Source: Streptomyces sp. NBC_01255
Lineage (GTDB): Bacteria; Actinomycetota; Actinomycetes; Streptomycetales; Streptomycetaceae
Assembly (NCBI RefSeq): GCF_036226445.1
Contig: NZ_CP108474.1
Span: 6,696,001-6,760,000, forward strand
Reading direction: 5' to 3'
Length of the DNA stretch: 64,000 nucleotides
This document shows positions 1-8,719 of this stretch, in pieces (the first letter of the stretch is position 1; each line of letters starts with the position of its first letter). The notes under the pieces were generated by a model. That model was not told the origin of the DNA, made no database searches, and saw only the letters and a list, made by a program, of their open reading frames with translations. The position numbers were made by a program, and so were the translations under genes.

Positions 1-1276
1 GCTGGAGCGGCTGGTCCGGCCGCAGCCCGCTCAGCGCCGTCCGCCGCATCTCCGTCGTCGTCGCCGCGCCCTCCGGGGGCTCCTCCCCGCGCAGCACCGG
101 TTCGAGGAGCTCCACCGTCGCGAAGTCCGCGAACCGCGGCACCGCAACCTCCGCCAGCTCCTCCGCGGTCCGTACGACCTCCAGCGTCGTCCCGATCCGC
201 ACCCCCGCCTCGTACAGCAGCTGGAGCCGGCCCCGGGCCACCGCCGCCCGGCCGGTCACGGCGGCCAGCTCGGTGGTGTCCCGCATCGTCATCACGCTGC
301 CGGACTCGGCGTTGTCGGGGAGCGTGGGGCGCACGCTCACCGCGAGCAGTCGGTCGCCCGCCCGGTGCACCTCGTCCGTGGCCGCCCGCCCCGACGTGAG
401 GAGTTCGACCGTACGGGGATCGAGGCCGAGCTCCGAGACGTGCCGCCGCTCCGCCTCCGCCGACAGACCGAGCAGCCGGCGCGCCTCGTCGTTGGCGAGC
501 AGCAGCCGGTGGTCGGGGCCCACGATCAGGACCCCTTCGCGCACGGCGTGCAGGACCGCCTCGTGGTGCTCCTTCATCCGGGTCATCTCGGCGGGCCCGA
601 GGCCGTGCGTCTGCCGCCGCAGCCGTCGGCTCACGAGAGCCGCCCCGCCCACGGCGAGGACCAGCGCGCCCGTCCCCGCGGCCGCGAGCACAAGCAGCCG
701 GCCTTCCACGGACTGCGCGATGTTCTCCACCTCGATGCCGCTGCTGACCAGGCCCACGATCCTGCCCTGGTCGTCCACCACGGGGACCACGGCCCGTACC
801 GCGTCGTTCGGCGCGCCGCGGAAGACCTCGGTGAAGGAGTTGCCGTCCACCGCCGCGCGCGAGAGGTCCCCGGTCGCCTTGGTGCCGATGAGGGAGGTGT
901 CCGAGTCCGTGTACCGCACCCCGTCGGGGCTCAGGACCGCGACGAAGTCGATCCTCGTGGCCAGCCGGATCTCCTCCGCCCTCTTCTGGAGCTCCGCCGT
1001 CGGATCGGGCGAGGTCAGCGCGTCGGCGATGCCCGGGGCACGCGCGACGGACTCCGCGACCGCGAGGGACCGGATCCGGGCGTCCTGCTCGGTGTCCTGC
1101 CGTGCCTGCTGGAACGTGATGAACACCGCCGCCACGATCACGAGGAGGGCGATCAGGGCCTCCAGGGCGAAGACCTGGCCGGCGACGCTCCGCAGCCCCG
1201 TCCTGCCGTCCCGGGCCGTCTTGCCGTCCCGGGCCGTCTTGCCTTCCCGGCCTTCCCGGCCCGCCCGGGCGTTCAT
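1..1276 (-). CDS. Membrane sensor with CitA-like Cache/PAS module, probable SpoIIE phosphatase (3' end outside window)
   Basis: This is the 5' part of a membrane sensor that probably ends in a PP2C-type (SpoIIE) serine phosphatase; the 3' end lies beyond position 1. A basic repeat (GKTARD twice) occupies the cytoplasmic N-terminus. A membrane segment spans about residues 36-56, an extracytoplasmic single-Cache-like region about 57-190, a second membrane segment about 193-215, a PAS domain about 236-340 in the style of CitA/DcuS sensors, and a GAF domain begins near 355. The ATG at 1276 overlaps the stop of the upstream phosphatase gene by four bases (ATGA), so translation is probably coupled. 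The phosphatase domain is inferred from the domain order and the neighbour; a histidine kinase end is the alternative. Confidence 0.8.
   Translation of the reverse strand, partial: MNARAGREGREGKTARDGKTARDGRTGLRSVAGQVFALEALIALLVIVAAVFITFQQARQDTEQDARIRSLAVAESVARAPGIADALTSPDPTAELQKRAEEIRLATRIDFVAVLSPDGVRYTDSDTSLIGTKATGDLSRAAVDGNSFTEVFRGAPNDAVRAVVPVVDDQGRIVGLVSSGIEVENIAQSVEGRLLVLAAAGTGALVLAVGGAALVSRRLRRQTHGLGPAEMTRMKEHHEAVLHAVREGVLIVGPDHRLLLANDEARRLLGLSAEAERRHVSELGLDPRTVELLTSGRAATDEVHRAGDRLLAVSVRPTLPDNAESGSVMTMRDTTELAAVTGRAAVARGRLQLLYEAGVRIGTTLEVVRTAEELAEVAVPRFADFATVELLEPVLRGEEPPEGAATTTEMRRTALSGLRPDQPLQ
1204..1260. repeat. 18-bp tandem repeat in the 5' end of the sensor gene
   Basis: An 18-bp unit (TGCCGTCCCGGGCCGTCT on the + strand) occurs at 1204-1221 and again at 1222-1239, followed by a degenerate third copy. 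It encodes the hexapeptide GKTARD in the basic cytoplasmic tail of the sensor. Because the unit is a multiple of three, expansion or loss would keep the frame. Confidence 0.85.
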
Positions 1277-3339
1277 CCCGTGCTCCGCGCGACGAGCAGC
1301 GCGACGTCGTCCTGGGCGCCCGGCCGTCGCAGCGCCTGGAGCAGCATGTCGCAGGTCTCCTCCAGGGGCCCGCGCGCCCCGTCGAGCAGGCCCACGAGCA
1401 CCGCGAGCCGGTCGTCGATCGCCTCGTCGCGCGTCTCGACGAGCCCGTCCGTGTAGAGCACGAGCACGTCTCCCGGGAGGAAGGGGACCCGGGCCGTCCG
1501 GAAGGTGACACCGCCCACCCCCAGCGGCAGCCCGGTCGAGAGCCGCACCAGCTCGGCCGGGCCGGCCGCCGGGATCCGCACGGGGGGCAGATGGCCCGCG
1601 TTCGAGATCCGGATCCGGCCCAGGCGCGGATCGTGCACGGCGAAGAGGCAGGTCGCGATGAAGTGCTCGAGGCCCGCCGTGATCCGGTCCAGGTGCCGCA
1701 GCACCTGCGCCGGCGACAGGTCGAGGTCCGCGAACGCGCAGGTGGCCGTCCGCAGCCGCCCCATCGTCGCCGCCGCGTCGATCCCGCTGCCCATCACGTC
1801 CCCGACGACGAGCGCCGTCTTGTCGTCGGGCAGGGCGATCACGTCGTACCAGTCACCGCCGACCTCGCTCGACGCCTGCGCCGGCTGGTAGCGGGCGGCG
1901 ATTTCCAGGCCCGCCCGCTCCGGAGGCTTGCCCGGCAGCAGACTGCGCTGGAGCGTCACCGCCGAGTTCCGCACGCTCTGGTACCAGCGGGCGTTGTCGA
2001 TGCTGACCGCGGCGCGGGCCGCGAGCTCCGTCGCGAGCAGCACGTCGTCGCTGTCGAAGGGCAGCGGATTGCGGTCCCGCTTGAGGTCGAGCGCGCCGAG
2101 CACCTCCCCGCGCGCGATCAGCGGCACCGCCAGGTACGAGTGGACCCCGGCCCGCCGGAGCTGCTCCGCCGCCTCGGGGCTCCGCGCGATCCGGGGCAGA
2201 TCACCGGGCCCGACGTGTTCGACCAGGACCGGCAGTCCGGTGTGCACACAGCGGGTGACGAGCCGGTCCGCCCCGTACATGGCGACGGCCCCGGGCGGGT
2301 CCGCGGCCGGCAGGGCCTCCGTCGGGCCCGAGGCCTTCACCGCGAGCGCGCGGAACAGCTCGGGGCCCGCCTCGGGAGCGCCGGGCCTGCGCAGCGCCAG
2401 GACGGAGTCGAGGACGTCGACGGCCGCGATGTCCGCGAGCTCCGGCACCACGACCCCGGCGAGTTCGGCGGCCGTCCGGTCCACCTCCAGGGTGGTGCCG
2501 ACCCGCGTCGAGGCGTCCGCGATGAGCGCGAGCCGCCGCCGGGACCGGTCGGCCTCCGCGTCGGCGTCGTGCCGCTCGGTCACGTCGATCACCGAAGCCG
2601 CGACCCCCAGGACGCGGCCCTCGGGCCCGTCCAGCCGGTAGAAGGACACCGACCAGGTGCGCTCGTGATCGGGGTCGGCCGGGGTCCGCCCCGTCGTCTG
2701 GTGGTCGAGCAGCGGACTGCCCGTGGCGAGGACCGTGCGCAGCGCCGCCTCAAGGGTCGCCGCGTCGACCCCCGGCAGCATGTCGGCGATCCGGCGCCCG
2801 AGGTGCAGCGCGGCCGGGACGCCGTTGATCCGCTCCAGGGCCGGGTTCACGAGGACGTACCGCAGGTCGGTGTCGAGGACGGCGAGCCCGATCGGCGACT
2901 GGGAGACGAGCCGGTCGGAGAGGGCGAGGCCGGTCTCGACGCGCTCGACGACGGCGCGGTCGGCGGCGATTCCCAGCGCGTACAGACCGCCGAGGTCGTC
3001 GGTGAGCCGCATGTTGCGGAACTCCACGTAGCGGGTGCTGCCGTCCTTGTGCCGTACGGGGAAGGTGCCCGCCCAGGTCGAGCCGCCGTGCAGCACCTCG
3101 CCGAAGAGGCGCATCGCCTCCTCGCGGTGCTCGGCGCCGACGATCAGCCGGGCCACGTACTGGCCGAGGGCCTCGTCCGCGCTGTAGCCGAAGAGGGCCT
3201 CCGCCTGCGGGCTCCACAGCACGATGCGGCCGTGTGCGTCGATGACGACGGCCGCGACTCCGAGGACGTCGAGGAGCCCCTTGCCGTCGAACGGCACACC
3301 CGCCCGCCCCGCCGTCTCCGGGAAGGAACCGGCCGTCAC
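1273..3339 (-). CDS. PAS-PAS-GAF SpoIIE-family protein phosphatase
   Basis: This soluble protein of 688 residues has two PAS domains (about 20-130 and 150-265), a GAF domain (about 285-450) and a C-terminal PP2C/SpoIIE phosphatase domain (about 470-688) with the motifs GGDWYDV, VGDVMGSG and YTDGLVETRD. Proteins of this type dephosphorylate anti-anti-sigma factors and so act in partner-switching control of sigma factors. No HATPase anti-sigma domain follows. The GTG at 3339 was chosen because it sits behind a strong GGGAGGAGGG ribosome site and the PAS homology starts just after it, although the frame stays open far upstream. Its stop overlaps the start of the sensor gene at 1276. Confidence 0.9.
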   Translation of the reverse strand: MTAGSFPETAGRAGVPFDGKGLLDVLGVAAVVIDAHGRIVLWSPQAEALFGYSADEALGQYVARLIVGAEHREEAMRLFGEVLHGGSTWAGTFPVRHKDGSTRYVEFRNMRLTDDLGGLYALGIAADRAVVERVETGLALSDRLVSQSPIGLAVLDTDLRYVLVNPALERINGVPAALHLGRRIADMLPGVDAATLEAALRTVLATGSPLLDHQTTGRTPADPDHERTWSVSFYRLDGPEGRVLGVAASVIDVTERHDADAEADRSRRRLALIADASTRVGTTLEVDRTAAELAGVVVPELADIAAVDVLDSVLALRRPGAPEAGPELFRALAVKASGPTEALPAADPPGAVAMYGADRLVTRCVHTGLPVLVEHVGPGDLPRIARSPEAAEQLRRAGVHSYLAVPLIARGEVLGALDLKRDRNPLPFDSDDVLLATELAARAAVSIDNARWYQSVRNSAVTLQRSLLPGKPPERAGLEIAARYQPAQASSEVGGDWYDVIALPDDKTALVVGDVMGSGIDAAATMGRLRTATCAFADLDLSPAQVLRHLDRITAGLEHFIATCLFAVHDPRLGRIRISNAGHLPPVRIPAAGPAELVRLSTGLPLGVGGVTFRTARVPFLPGDVLVLYTDGLVETRDEAIDDRLAVLVGLLDGARGPLEETCDMLLQALRRPGAQDDVALLVARSTG

Positions 3340-3359
3340 ACTGCCCTCCTCCCGCCGCG

Positions 3360-4634
3360 CTACGCGCCCCCCTCCATGCTCCCCGCCCCCTGGCCGCCCC
3401 GCACTGCGAGCCCGTCCGCCAGGCTCCGGCCCGTGTCCCCCTTGCCCTCCGTGCTCTCGCTCCTGCCCTCGCCCATGTCCCCGCCAGGTCCCGCGCCCCG
3501 GACCGCGAGCGCGGCGGCCCAGACCGTCCCCGCCACCGCGAGGACCGGCAGCAGGACCCGGACGTCGACCACCGCGACCAGACCGGCACCGAGCGCCATG
3601 GCCAGCGCGTTCGGGGCGAAGACCAGGGTGTGCGCGGTCGCCGCCACCCGGCCCACCGCCTCCGCGGGGGCCTCCCGCTGGACCGCCGTCATGGTGGCGA
3701 CGAGGACCCACGGCATTCCCAGACCGATCACCGCACTCGCCGCCAGGGCCGTCGCCTCGTACGGCAGCGCCCGTACGCCCACGGCCACCGCGAACAGCGC
3801 GAGACCGGCGGCGGCGAGCACCCGCTCCGGGACCCGCCGCAGCAGGGGGCCCGTGAGCAGGCCCGCGAGGACCGAGCCCACGCCCTGGACCGCGTACAGC
3901 ACACCGGCGTACGCGGGGGAGCGCCCGAGCCCGCTGTCCACCACGGCGTAGATCGCGGCCCCGTTCACCCCGGCGAGCAGCATCGTGAACCCGCCCGTCG
4001 CCACCAGCGGCCGCAGCACGGGCGAGGCCCGGAGGAGCCGGACGCCCTCGGCCGTCTCCCGCCACCAGTGCCGCTCCGCGGGCCGCGCGGGGCGTTCCTC
4101 CCGGACGGGCATCAGCGCGAACAGCACCGCCGCGAGCGCGAAGCTCGCCGCGTCGAGGAGCGCGACCGGGCCGCCTCCGTAGCGGGCGAAGAGGCCCGCC
4201 GCCACCAGCGGGGCGATCAGCTTCATCGACTCGTTCGCGGTCATCCTGAGCCCGTTGAAGGTGCCGAGCCGCCCCTCGTCGAGCGTCGTCGCGACGAGCG
4301 TCTGCTCGGCGGCCTCGTGAACGGCGCCCTGGGCCCCGTACAGCACGAGCACCGCGAACAGCAGCCACACCCGGTCCGCCGACTCCACCCACAGGAGCAC
4401 GGGCAGCAGGAGCGCCATCGCCGCGTTCAGGACGACGAGGAGGGGCCGCCGCCGCACCCGGTCGGCGAGCGTGCCGAGCAGCGGGCCGAGGAGGACGGGC
4501 GCCCACAGGGCGAAGGCGGCGAGTGCCGCCAGACTGTCCGAACCGGTGAGGGACTTGACCCAGATCCCGGAGACCAGCCACATGGCCGTCGTACCGAATC
4601 CGGACACGACGATGCCTGCCAGATACCAACGCAT
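3360..4634 (-). CDS. MFS transporter
   Basis: This is a 424-residue major facilitator superfamily permease with about twelve hydrophobic segments and the loop motif GTLADRVRRRP after the second segment, typical of proton-driven drug or metabolite exporters. The last 45 residues are a hydrophilic Gly/Glu/Ser-rich cytoplasmic tail. The gene ends 20 bases before the SpoIIE phosphatase start, on the same strand, so the two may be co-transcribed. The substrate cannot be told from sequence. Confidence 0.9.
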   Translation of the reverse strand: MRWYLAGIVVSGFGTTAMWLVSGIWVKSLTGSDSLAALAAFALWAPVLLGPLLGTLADRVRRRPLLVVLNAAMALLLPVLLWVESADRVWLLFAVLVLYGAQGAVHEAAEQTLVATTLDEGRLGTFNGLRMTANESMKLIAPLVAAGLFARYGGGPVALLDAASFALAAVLFALMPVREERPARPAERHWWRETAEGVRLLRASPVLRPLVATGGFTMLLAGVNGAAIYAVVDSGLGRSPAYAGVLYAVQGVGSVLAGLLTGPLLRRVPERVLAAAGLALFAVAVGVRALPYEATALAASAVIGLGMPWVLVATMTAVQREAPAEAVGRVAATAHTLVFAPNALAMALGAGLVAVVDVRVLLPVLAVAGTVWAAALAVRGAGPGGDMGEGRSESTEGKGDTGRSLADGLAVRGGQGAGSMEGGA

Positions 4635-4682
4635 GGCAGCAGCCTGGCCTCTGAGGAGGCCCTTACGGATCGGGCACCTGCC

Positions 4683-5132
4683 CTATTCCGGCCGGTGGGC
4701 GGGGCTCTCCGACGTCAGCGGACGGCGAGCGGGGCGGTTCTCGTACCGCAGCGCGGCCCCCGTCACCACGGCCCCCAGCCCCTCCCACAGGCCCACGCCG
4801 AGGAAGCCGGCCGGGGCGCGGCCGGTGACGACGGCGAGCGTGAAGACCGCACAGGTGAGGAGCCGGAAGGGGACCGTCCAGCGGAAGAAGGGCTTCCAGT
4901 CGGCGAGCGCGGCCAGGACGTAGTAGACGCCCATGTTGAGCGCGGCCATCGAGGAGGCCGTGAGGAAGACCAGGGTGTGGTCGCCGTCCGCCCGCCCGCC
5001 CTCGGGCACCGGCTCGAAGCCCATGACCGTGAGCAGGGCGTCCGGGGCGACCAGGCCCACCACACCGAGCGCGGCGGCGAGCACGCCGAAGACCGCCATG
5101 GTCCAGCCGGACAGGGAACGGGGCAGGCGCAC
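4683..5132 (-). CDS. Small integral membrane protein of unknown function
   Basis: This 149-residue protein has about four hydrophobic segments (about 8-30, 50-75, 85-105 and 110-130), a conserved-looking FLTASSMAALNMGVYYVLAA stretch and no signal peptide or catalytic motif. I do not recognise a named family. It lies 48 bases upstream of the MFS gene on the same strand and could be the first gene of that operon. The stretch between it and the penicillin-binding protein gene holds a strong terminator hairpin for the latter, which supports an independent promoter here. Confidence 0.8.
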   Translation of the reverse strand: MRLPRSLSGWTMAVFGVLAAALGVVGLVAPDALLTVMGFEPVPEGGRADGDHTLVFLTASSMAALNMGVYYVLAALADWKPFFRWTVPFRLLTCAVFTLAVVTGRAPAGFLGVGLWEGLGAVVTGAALRYENRPARRPLTSESPAHRPE

Positions 5133-5220
5133 GGCGGTCCTCCGCGAGGGGAAGCAGGGTCAGCGAACAACGTCGGTGATTCGAATGCGCGCTCGGAAAC
5201 GAGCGTGCCCCTGCATATCG

Positions 5221-5258
5221 CGTGGCGGGGGCCCAGAGCCAATCGGGCCCCCGCCACG
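5221..5258. terminator. Terminator after the penicillin-binding protein gene
   Basis: A perfect 14-bp stem (5221-5234 with 5245-5258, CGTGGCGGGGGCCC and its complement) with a 10-base loop lies just past the stop of the penicillin-binding protein gene. There is no long U-run, as is usual in Streptomyces. Confidence 0.85.
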
Positions 5259-5260
5259 GG

Positions 5261-6709
5261 TCACTTCAGCGCCGCGGCCATCATCTTCTGCGCCACCGGG
5301 GCCGCCAGGCCGTTGCCGCTGACCTCGGAGCGGGCCGCGCCCGAGTCCTCGATCAGCACCGCGACGGCGACCTGCTTCCCAGTCGAGGGGTCCTTCGCGT
5401 AGGAGGTGAACCAGGCGTACGGCGTCTTGCTGTTGTTCTCGCCGTGCTGGGCCGTGCCCGTCTTGCCGCCGACCTCGGCCCCGGAGATCGCCGCGTTGGT
5501 GCCGGTGCCCTTCTCCACGACCGTCCGCATCGCGCTCCGCAGCTGCTCCGCCGTCGAGGAGGAGACGACCCGCGTGCTGTCCCCGTCGTCGAACGTGGTC
5601 AGGGCGTCGCCGTCGGAGTCGACGACCTCCGACACCATGTGCGGGGCCGCCAGGAGACCGTCGTTGGCGATCGCGGCCGAGACCATGGCCATCTGGAGCG
5701 GGGTCGCGGTCACGTCGAACTGGCCGATGCCGGTGAGCGCCGTCTGCGCGGAGTCCATGCCCGACGGGTACACGCTCGCGTAGGCGCGGACCGGGACGTC
5801 GAGCTCGGAGTCGTTGAAGCCGAACTTCTCCGCCATCGCCTTCACCTTGTCCTGGCCCAGGTCGGCGGCCATCTTGGCGAAGACGTTGTTGCAGGAGTAC
5901 TGGAGCGCGGTACGGATCGTGGCGTTCTCGCAGGGCGCGGAGGCGTTCTCGTTCTTCAGCACGGTCCGGGTGTTCGGCAGCGTGTACGGGTCGGGGCTCT
6001 TCGTCGCCGTGTCCACCGAGCCGTACAGGCCGTCCTCCAGGGCCGCCGCCGCGACGACCAGCTTGAAGGTGGAACCGGGCGGCAGCGGCTGGCGCAGGGC
6101 CCGGTTGACCAGCGGCTTGTCCTCGTCGCTCATCAGCTGCTGCCAGGCGTCGCCGTCCGTCGTCCCGGCGATCTTCGACGGGTCGTACGACGGGGTGGAC
6201 ACCATGCCCAGGATCCGGCCGGTTGCGGGGTCGACCGCGACGGCCGCGCCCTTCTTGTTCCCGAGCGCCTCGTAGCCGGCCTTCTGCACGGCCGGGTCGA
6301 TCGTGGTGACGACCGTGCCCGGCTCCTGCTGCTTGCGCGTCACCGCGTCCACCGGGTTCTTCAGCCGGTCGTCGGTGCCGTCGAGGACGTCGTCGTAGAT
6401 GCCCTCCAGCTGCGTGGCGCCGTACGCCTGCGAGCTGTAGCCGGTGACCGCCGCGTACAGCTCGCCGTCCGTGTAGGTGCGCTTGTACGCGAGATCGCCT
6501 CCTTCCGTCTTCTTCGAGCCGGTGACCGGCGAACCGGCCACGACGATGTTGCCGAGCGGCTGCGCGTACTGCGCGATGGTCTTCCGCCGGTTCTTCGAGT
6601 CGTCCGCGAGCGCCTTGCCTTCGTACGCCTGCACCCAGGTGGCCCGCCCGAGGAGGGCGAGCACCAGGACCAGGACGAAGACCGACGTGTGCCTGATCGT
6701 CTTGTTCAT
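5261..6709 (-). CDS. Class B penicillin-binding protein (PbpA/FtsI-like transpeptidase)
   Basis: This D,D-transpeptidase of 482 residues cross-links peptidoglycan at the outer face of the membrane. It has a short N-terminal signal anchor (about residues 8-26), a reduced dimerisation region and a C-terminal penicillin-binding domain. The three active-site motifs are intact: STFK at 213-216 with the acyl-accepting Ser213, SCN at 272-274, and KTG at 416-418. It is short for class B enzymes but matches the PbpA type common in actinomycetes. No RodA/FtsW partner is adjacent, so this is probably one of several paralogues. A strong terminator follows. Confidence 0.93.
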   Translation of the reverse strand: MNKTIRHTSVFVLVLVLALLGRATWVQAYEGKALADDSKNRRKTIAQYAQPLGNIVVAGSPVTGSKKTEGGDLAYKRTYTDGELYAAVTGYSSQAYGATQLEGIYDDVLDGTDDRLKNPVDAVTRKQQEPGTVVTTIDPAVQKAGYEALGNKKGAAVAVDPATGRILGMVSTPSYDPSKIAGTTDGDAWQQLMSDEDKPLVNRALRQPLPPGSTFKLVVAAAALEDGLYGSVDTATKSPDPYTLPNTRTVLKNENASAPCENATIRTALQYSCNNVFAKMAADLGQDKVKAMAEKFGFNDSELDVPVRAYASVYPSGMDSAQTALTGIGQFDVTATPLQMAMVSAAIANDGLLAAPHMVSEVVDSDGDALTTFDDGDSTRVVSSSTAEQLRSAMRTVVEKGTGTNAAISGAEVGGKTGTAQHGENNSKTPYAWFTSYAKDPSTGKQVAVAVLIEDSGAARSEVSGNGLAAPVAQKMMAAALK

Positions 6710-6804
6710 CGCACTTGGGGGGACGAACGGGCCGGTGGGGGACGTTCCGGATGTGGTCCGTTTCTCAGTGAACCTTCATCTCGCGGGCTCGGTGGATCGT
6801 GGCC

Positions 6805-6826
6805 GGTGAGCGCCGGCCGGCTCACC
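6805..6826 (-). terminator. Probable terminator of the two-component operon
   Basis: GGTGAGC at 6805-6811 pairs with GCTCACC at 6820-6826 around a GC-rich loop that can itself fold. The hairpin overlaps the stop codon of the response regulator, the last gene of its operon. There is no U-run, so the call is moderate. Confidence 0.55.
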
Positions 6827-7481
6827 CCGCCCGCACGAACCCCGACTCGTACGCCAGGATCACCGCCTGCGTCCGGTCCCGGGCGCCCAGCTTCGCCAGG
6901 ACCGCCGCCACATGGGACTTCACCGTCGCGGGGCCGACGCCGATCCGTTCGGCGATCTCGGCGTTCGTCGCGCCCGTCGCCACCTGCCGAAGCACCTCCG
7001 CCTCCCGCTCGGTGAGCCGTGCCACCCAGGGCGGCGCCGCCGCCGGAGCGCGCCGGGCGTGCTCGGCGGCCAGGCCCCGTACCGCCGCCGGGTAGAGCAG
7101 CGAATCGCTCCTGGCGACCAGCCGGACCGCGGCCACCAGATCCTCCGCCGCCGCCCGCTTCAGCAGGAATCCGGCCGCGCCGACGCGCAGCGCGTCGTAC
7201 ACGTAGGAGTCGTTCTCGAAGGTGGTCACGACCACGATCCGGGGCGGCTCCGCCATCCCGCCGAGGATCTGCTCGGTGGCCCGGATCCCGTCGATCTCCG
7301 GCATCCGCACGTCCATCAGGACGACGTCCGGGCGCGTCGCCCGCACCACCGACACCGCCTCGGCGCCCGTGGAGGCCTCGCCGACGACCTCCAGGTCGGG
7401 CTCCGCGTCCAGGATGACCCGCAGGGCCGTCCGCACCATGCGCTCGTCGTCGGCGAGGACCACCCGTACCGCCGCGCTCAC
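6822..7481 (-). CDS. NarL/LuxR-family response regulator
   Basis: This is a 219-residue response regulator. The receiver domain (about 1-125) keeps the acidic pair D11/D12, the phosphoacceptor D57 in VVLMDVRMPE, the TT pair and a lysine in FLLKRAA. A LuxR-type HTH (about 150-212, LTEREAEVLRQVATGATNAEIA) binds DNA. The GTG start at 7481 overlaps the stop of the histidine kinase gene (GTGA), so expression is coupled. It should be phosphorylated by that kinase. The target genes are not evident; self-regulation of the operon is the simplest guess. Confidence 0.93.
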   Translation of the reverse strand: MSAAVRVVLADDERMVRTALRVILDAEPDLEVVGEASTGAEAVSVVRATRPDVVLMDVRMPEIDGIRATEQILGGMAEPPRIVVVTTFENDSYVYDALRVGAAGFLLKRAAAEDLVAAVRLVARSDSLLYPAAVRGLAAEHARRAPAAAPPWVARLTEREAEVLRQVATGATNAEIAERIGVGPATVKSHVAAVLAKLGARDRTQAVILAYESGFVRAG

Positions 7482-8719
7482 CGGGGGATCCGCACCGCGA
7501 GGCGCCACACGCCGTCCGCCGGGCCGGCCTCGGCGGTGCCGCCGAACAGCCGGGCCCGTTCGCCGACGCCGCGCAGGCCGAGCCCGCCGTGCGGTCGGGC
7601 GACCGGGGGCCGCTCGGGCAGGGGGTTCTCCATGGTGATCTCCAACTGTTCGGTACGGGCGTCGAGCCGTACGGTGACGGGCGTGCCGCCCGCGTGCCGG
7701 GCCGCGTTCGTCAGCCCTTCCTGGACGATCCGGTACGCCTCCCGCGACAGCGCCTCCGGTACGGGGGCGAGGTCCCCGCTCACCGTCAGCGCCACGCGCG
7801 GTCCGGCGCCGCGCACGAGGGCCTCCAGGGCGTCGAGCCCCGGCCCCACTCCCTTGTCGGCCCCTTCGCCGCGCCGCAGCAGGCCGAGGACCCAGTCCAG
7901 CTCCCCGACCGTGCGCCGGGTGGTCTCCTCGATCGCGGTCAGCGCCTCCCGGACGAACTCCAGGTCGGCCGCGTCGCCCGTGTCGAGGACCCGGCGCGCC
8001 GCGCCCGCCTGGAGGGTGACCGCGCTCAGGGCGTGGCCGACCGAGTCGTGCAGTTCGCGGGCGAGCCGGTTGCGCGACTCCGCCTCCGCCGCGCGCCGCT
8101 CCGCCGCCGCGAGCCGGTCCATGGGGCTCGGCCCGAGCAGCCGGGGCGCCTGCCCGGCGAGCAGGGCCCCGGTCGCTGCGGCCGTGGCGGCGAGCGCGAG
8201 CAGCATCAGCAGGCCCGCCGGGAGCGCCGCCCAGACCCACCAGTCCTGGTCGAGCCCCCAGTGCCGGCCGATCTCCGACTCCCGCAGGGCCGGCGAGAAC
8301 GGCAGCGCCATGACCGACACCGCGAACGGCGGCAGGGCCAGGGACGCCCCGCTGATCAGCGCGCCCGCGCCCACGTGCAGCGTGAACCAGCCGGCCGTCC
8401 GGGCCTTCGCGTCGCGGCCGCGGGCCGGGCCGTCCGCGAGCCGGTCCGCGGGAATCCCGCAGAGCGCCCGCGCCACCGCCACCGACATCGGCCGGGCCAG
8501 CGGGAAGAGCGCGGTGACCGCGGCGAGCGGCAGCCCCACCGCGTACGCCCCGAACTGCACGGCGAGACTGCCGCCGAACATGCCCGGCGAGTCGAGGAAG
8601 GCCCCCAGGACGATGGTGCCGACCAGCCAGTACGGCATGAACAGCGCGCCGCCCAGGATCAGATGGACCCAGCGCAGCCTGGCCCGCTGCCCGAACAAGG
8701 CGACCGCGCATCGCCTCAC
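7478..8719 (-). CDS. NarL-type sensor histidine kinase (HisKA_3)
   Basis: This is a 413-residue membrane histidine kinase. The N-terminal half has about five hydrophobic segments (about 20-45, 55-75, 110-145 and 163-190). The dimerisation box RELHDSVGHALSAV follows with phospho-His224, then a HATPase_c domain ending with GLGLRGVGERARLFGG. It pairs with the response regulator whose start overlaps its stop. The GTG at 8719 was chosen because it overlaps the stop of the upstream membrane-protein gene and gives a protein that begins at the first membrane segment. The signal is unknown. Confidence 0.92.
   Translation of the reverse strand: MRRCAVALFGQRARLRWVHLILGGALFMPYWLVGTIVLGAFLDSPGMFGGSLAVQFGAYAVGLPLAAVTALFPLARPMSVAVARALCGIPADRLADGPARGRDAKARTAGWFTLHVGAGALISGASLALPPFAVSVMALPFSPALRESEIGRHWGLDQDWWVWAALPAGLLMLLALAATAAATGALLAGQAPRLLGPSPMDRLAAAERRAAEAESRNRLARELHDSVGHALSAVTLQAGAARRVLDTGDAADLEFVREALTAIEETTRRTVGELDWVLGLLRRGEGADKGVGPGLDALEALVRGAGPRVALTVSGDLAPVPEALSREAYRIVQEGLTNAARHAGGTPVTVRLDARTEQLEITMENPLPERPPVARPHGGLGLRGVGERARLFGGTAEAGPADGVWRLAVRIPR

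Noticed and set aside
1591..3951. 786-codon open frame on the + strand opposite the SpoIIE phosphatase gene
   Set aside because: It is antisense to a clear PAS-GAF-PP2C gene, is composed of Arg/Pro/Gly-rich sequence without domains, and is the usual shadow frame in high-GC DNA.
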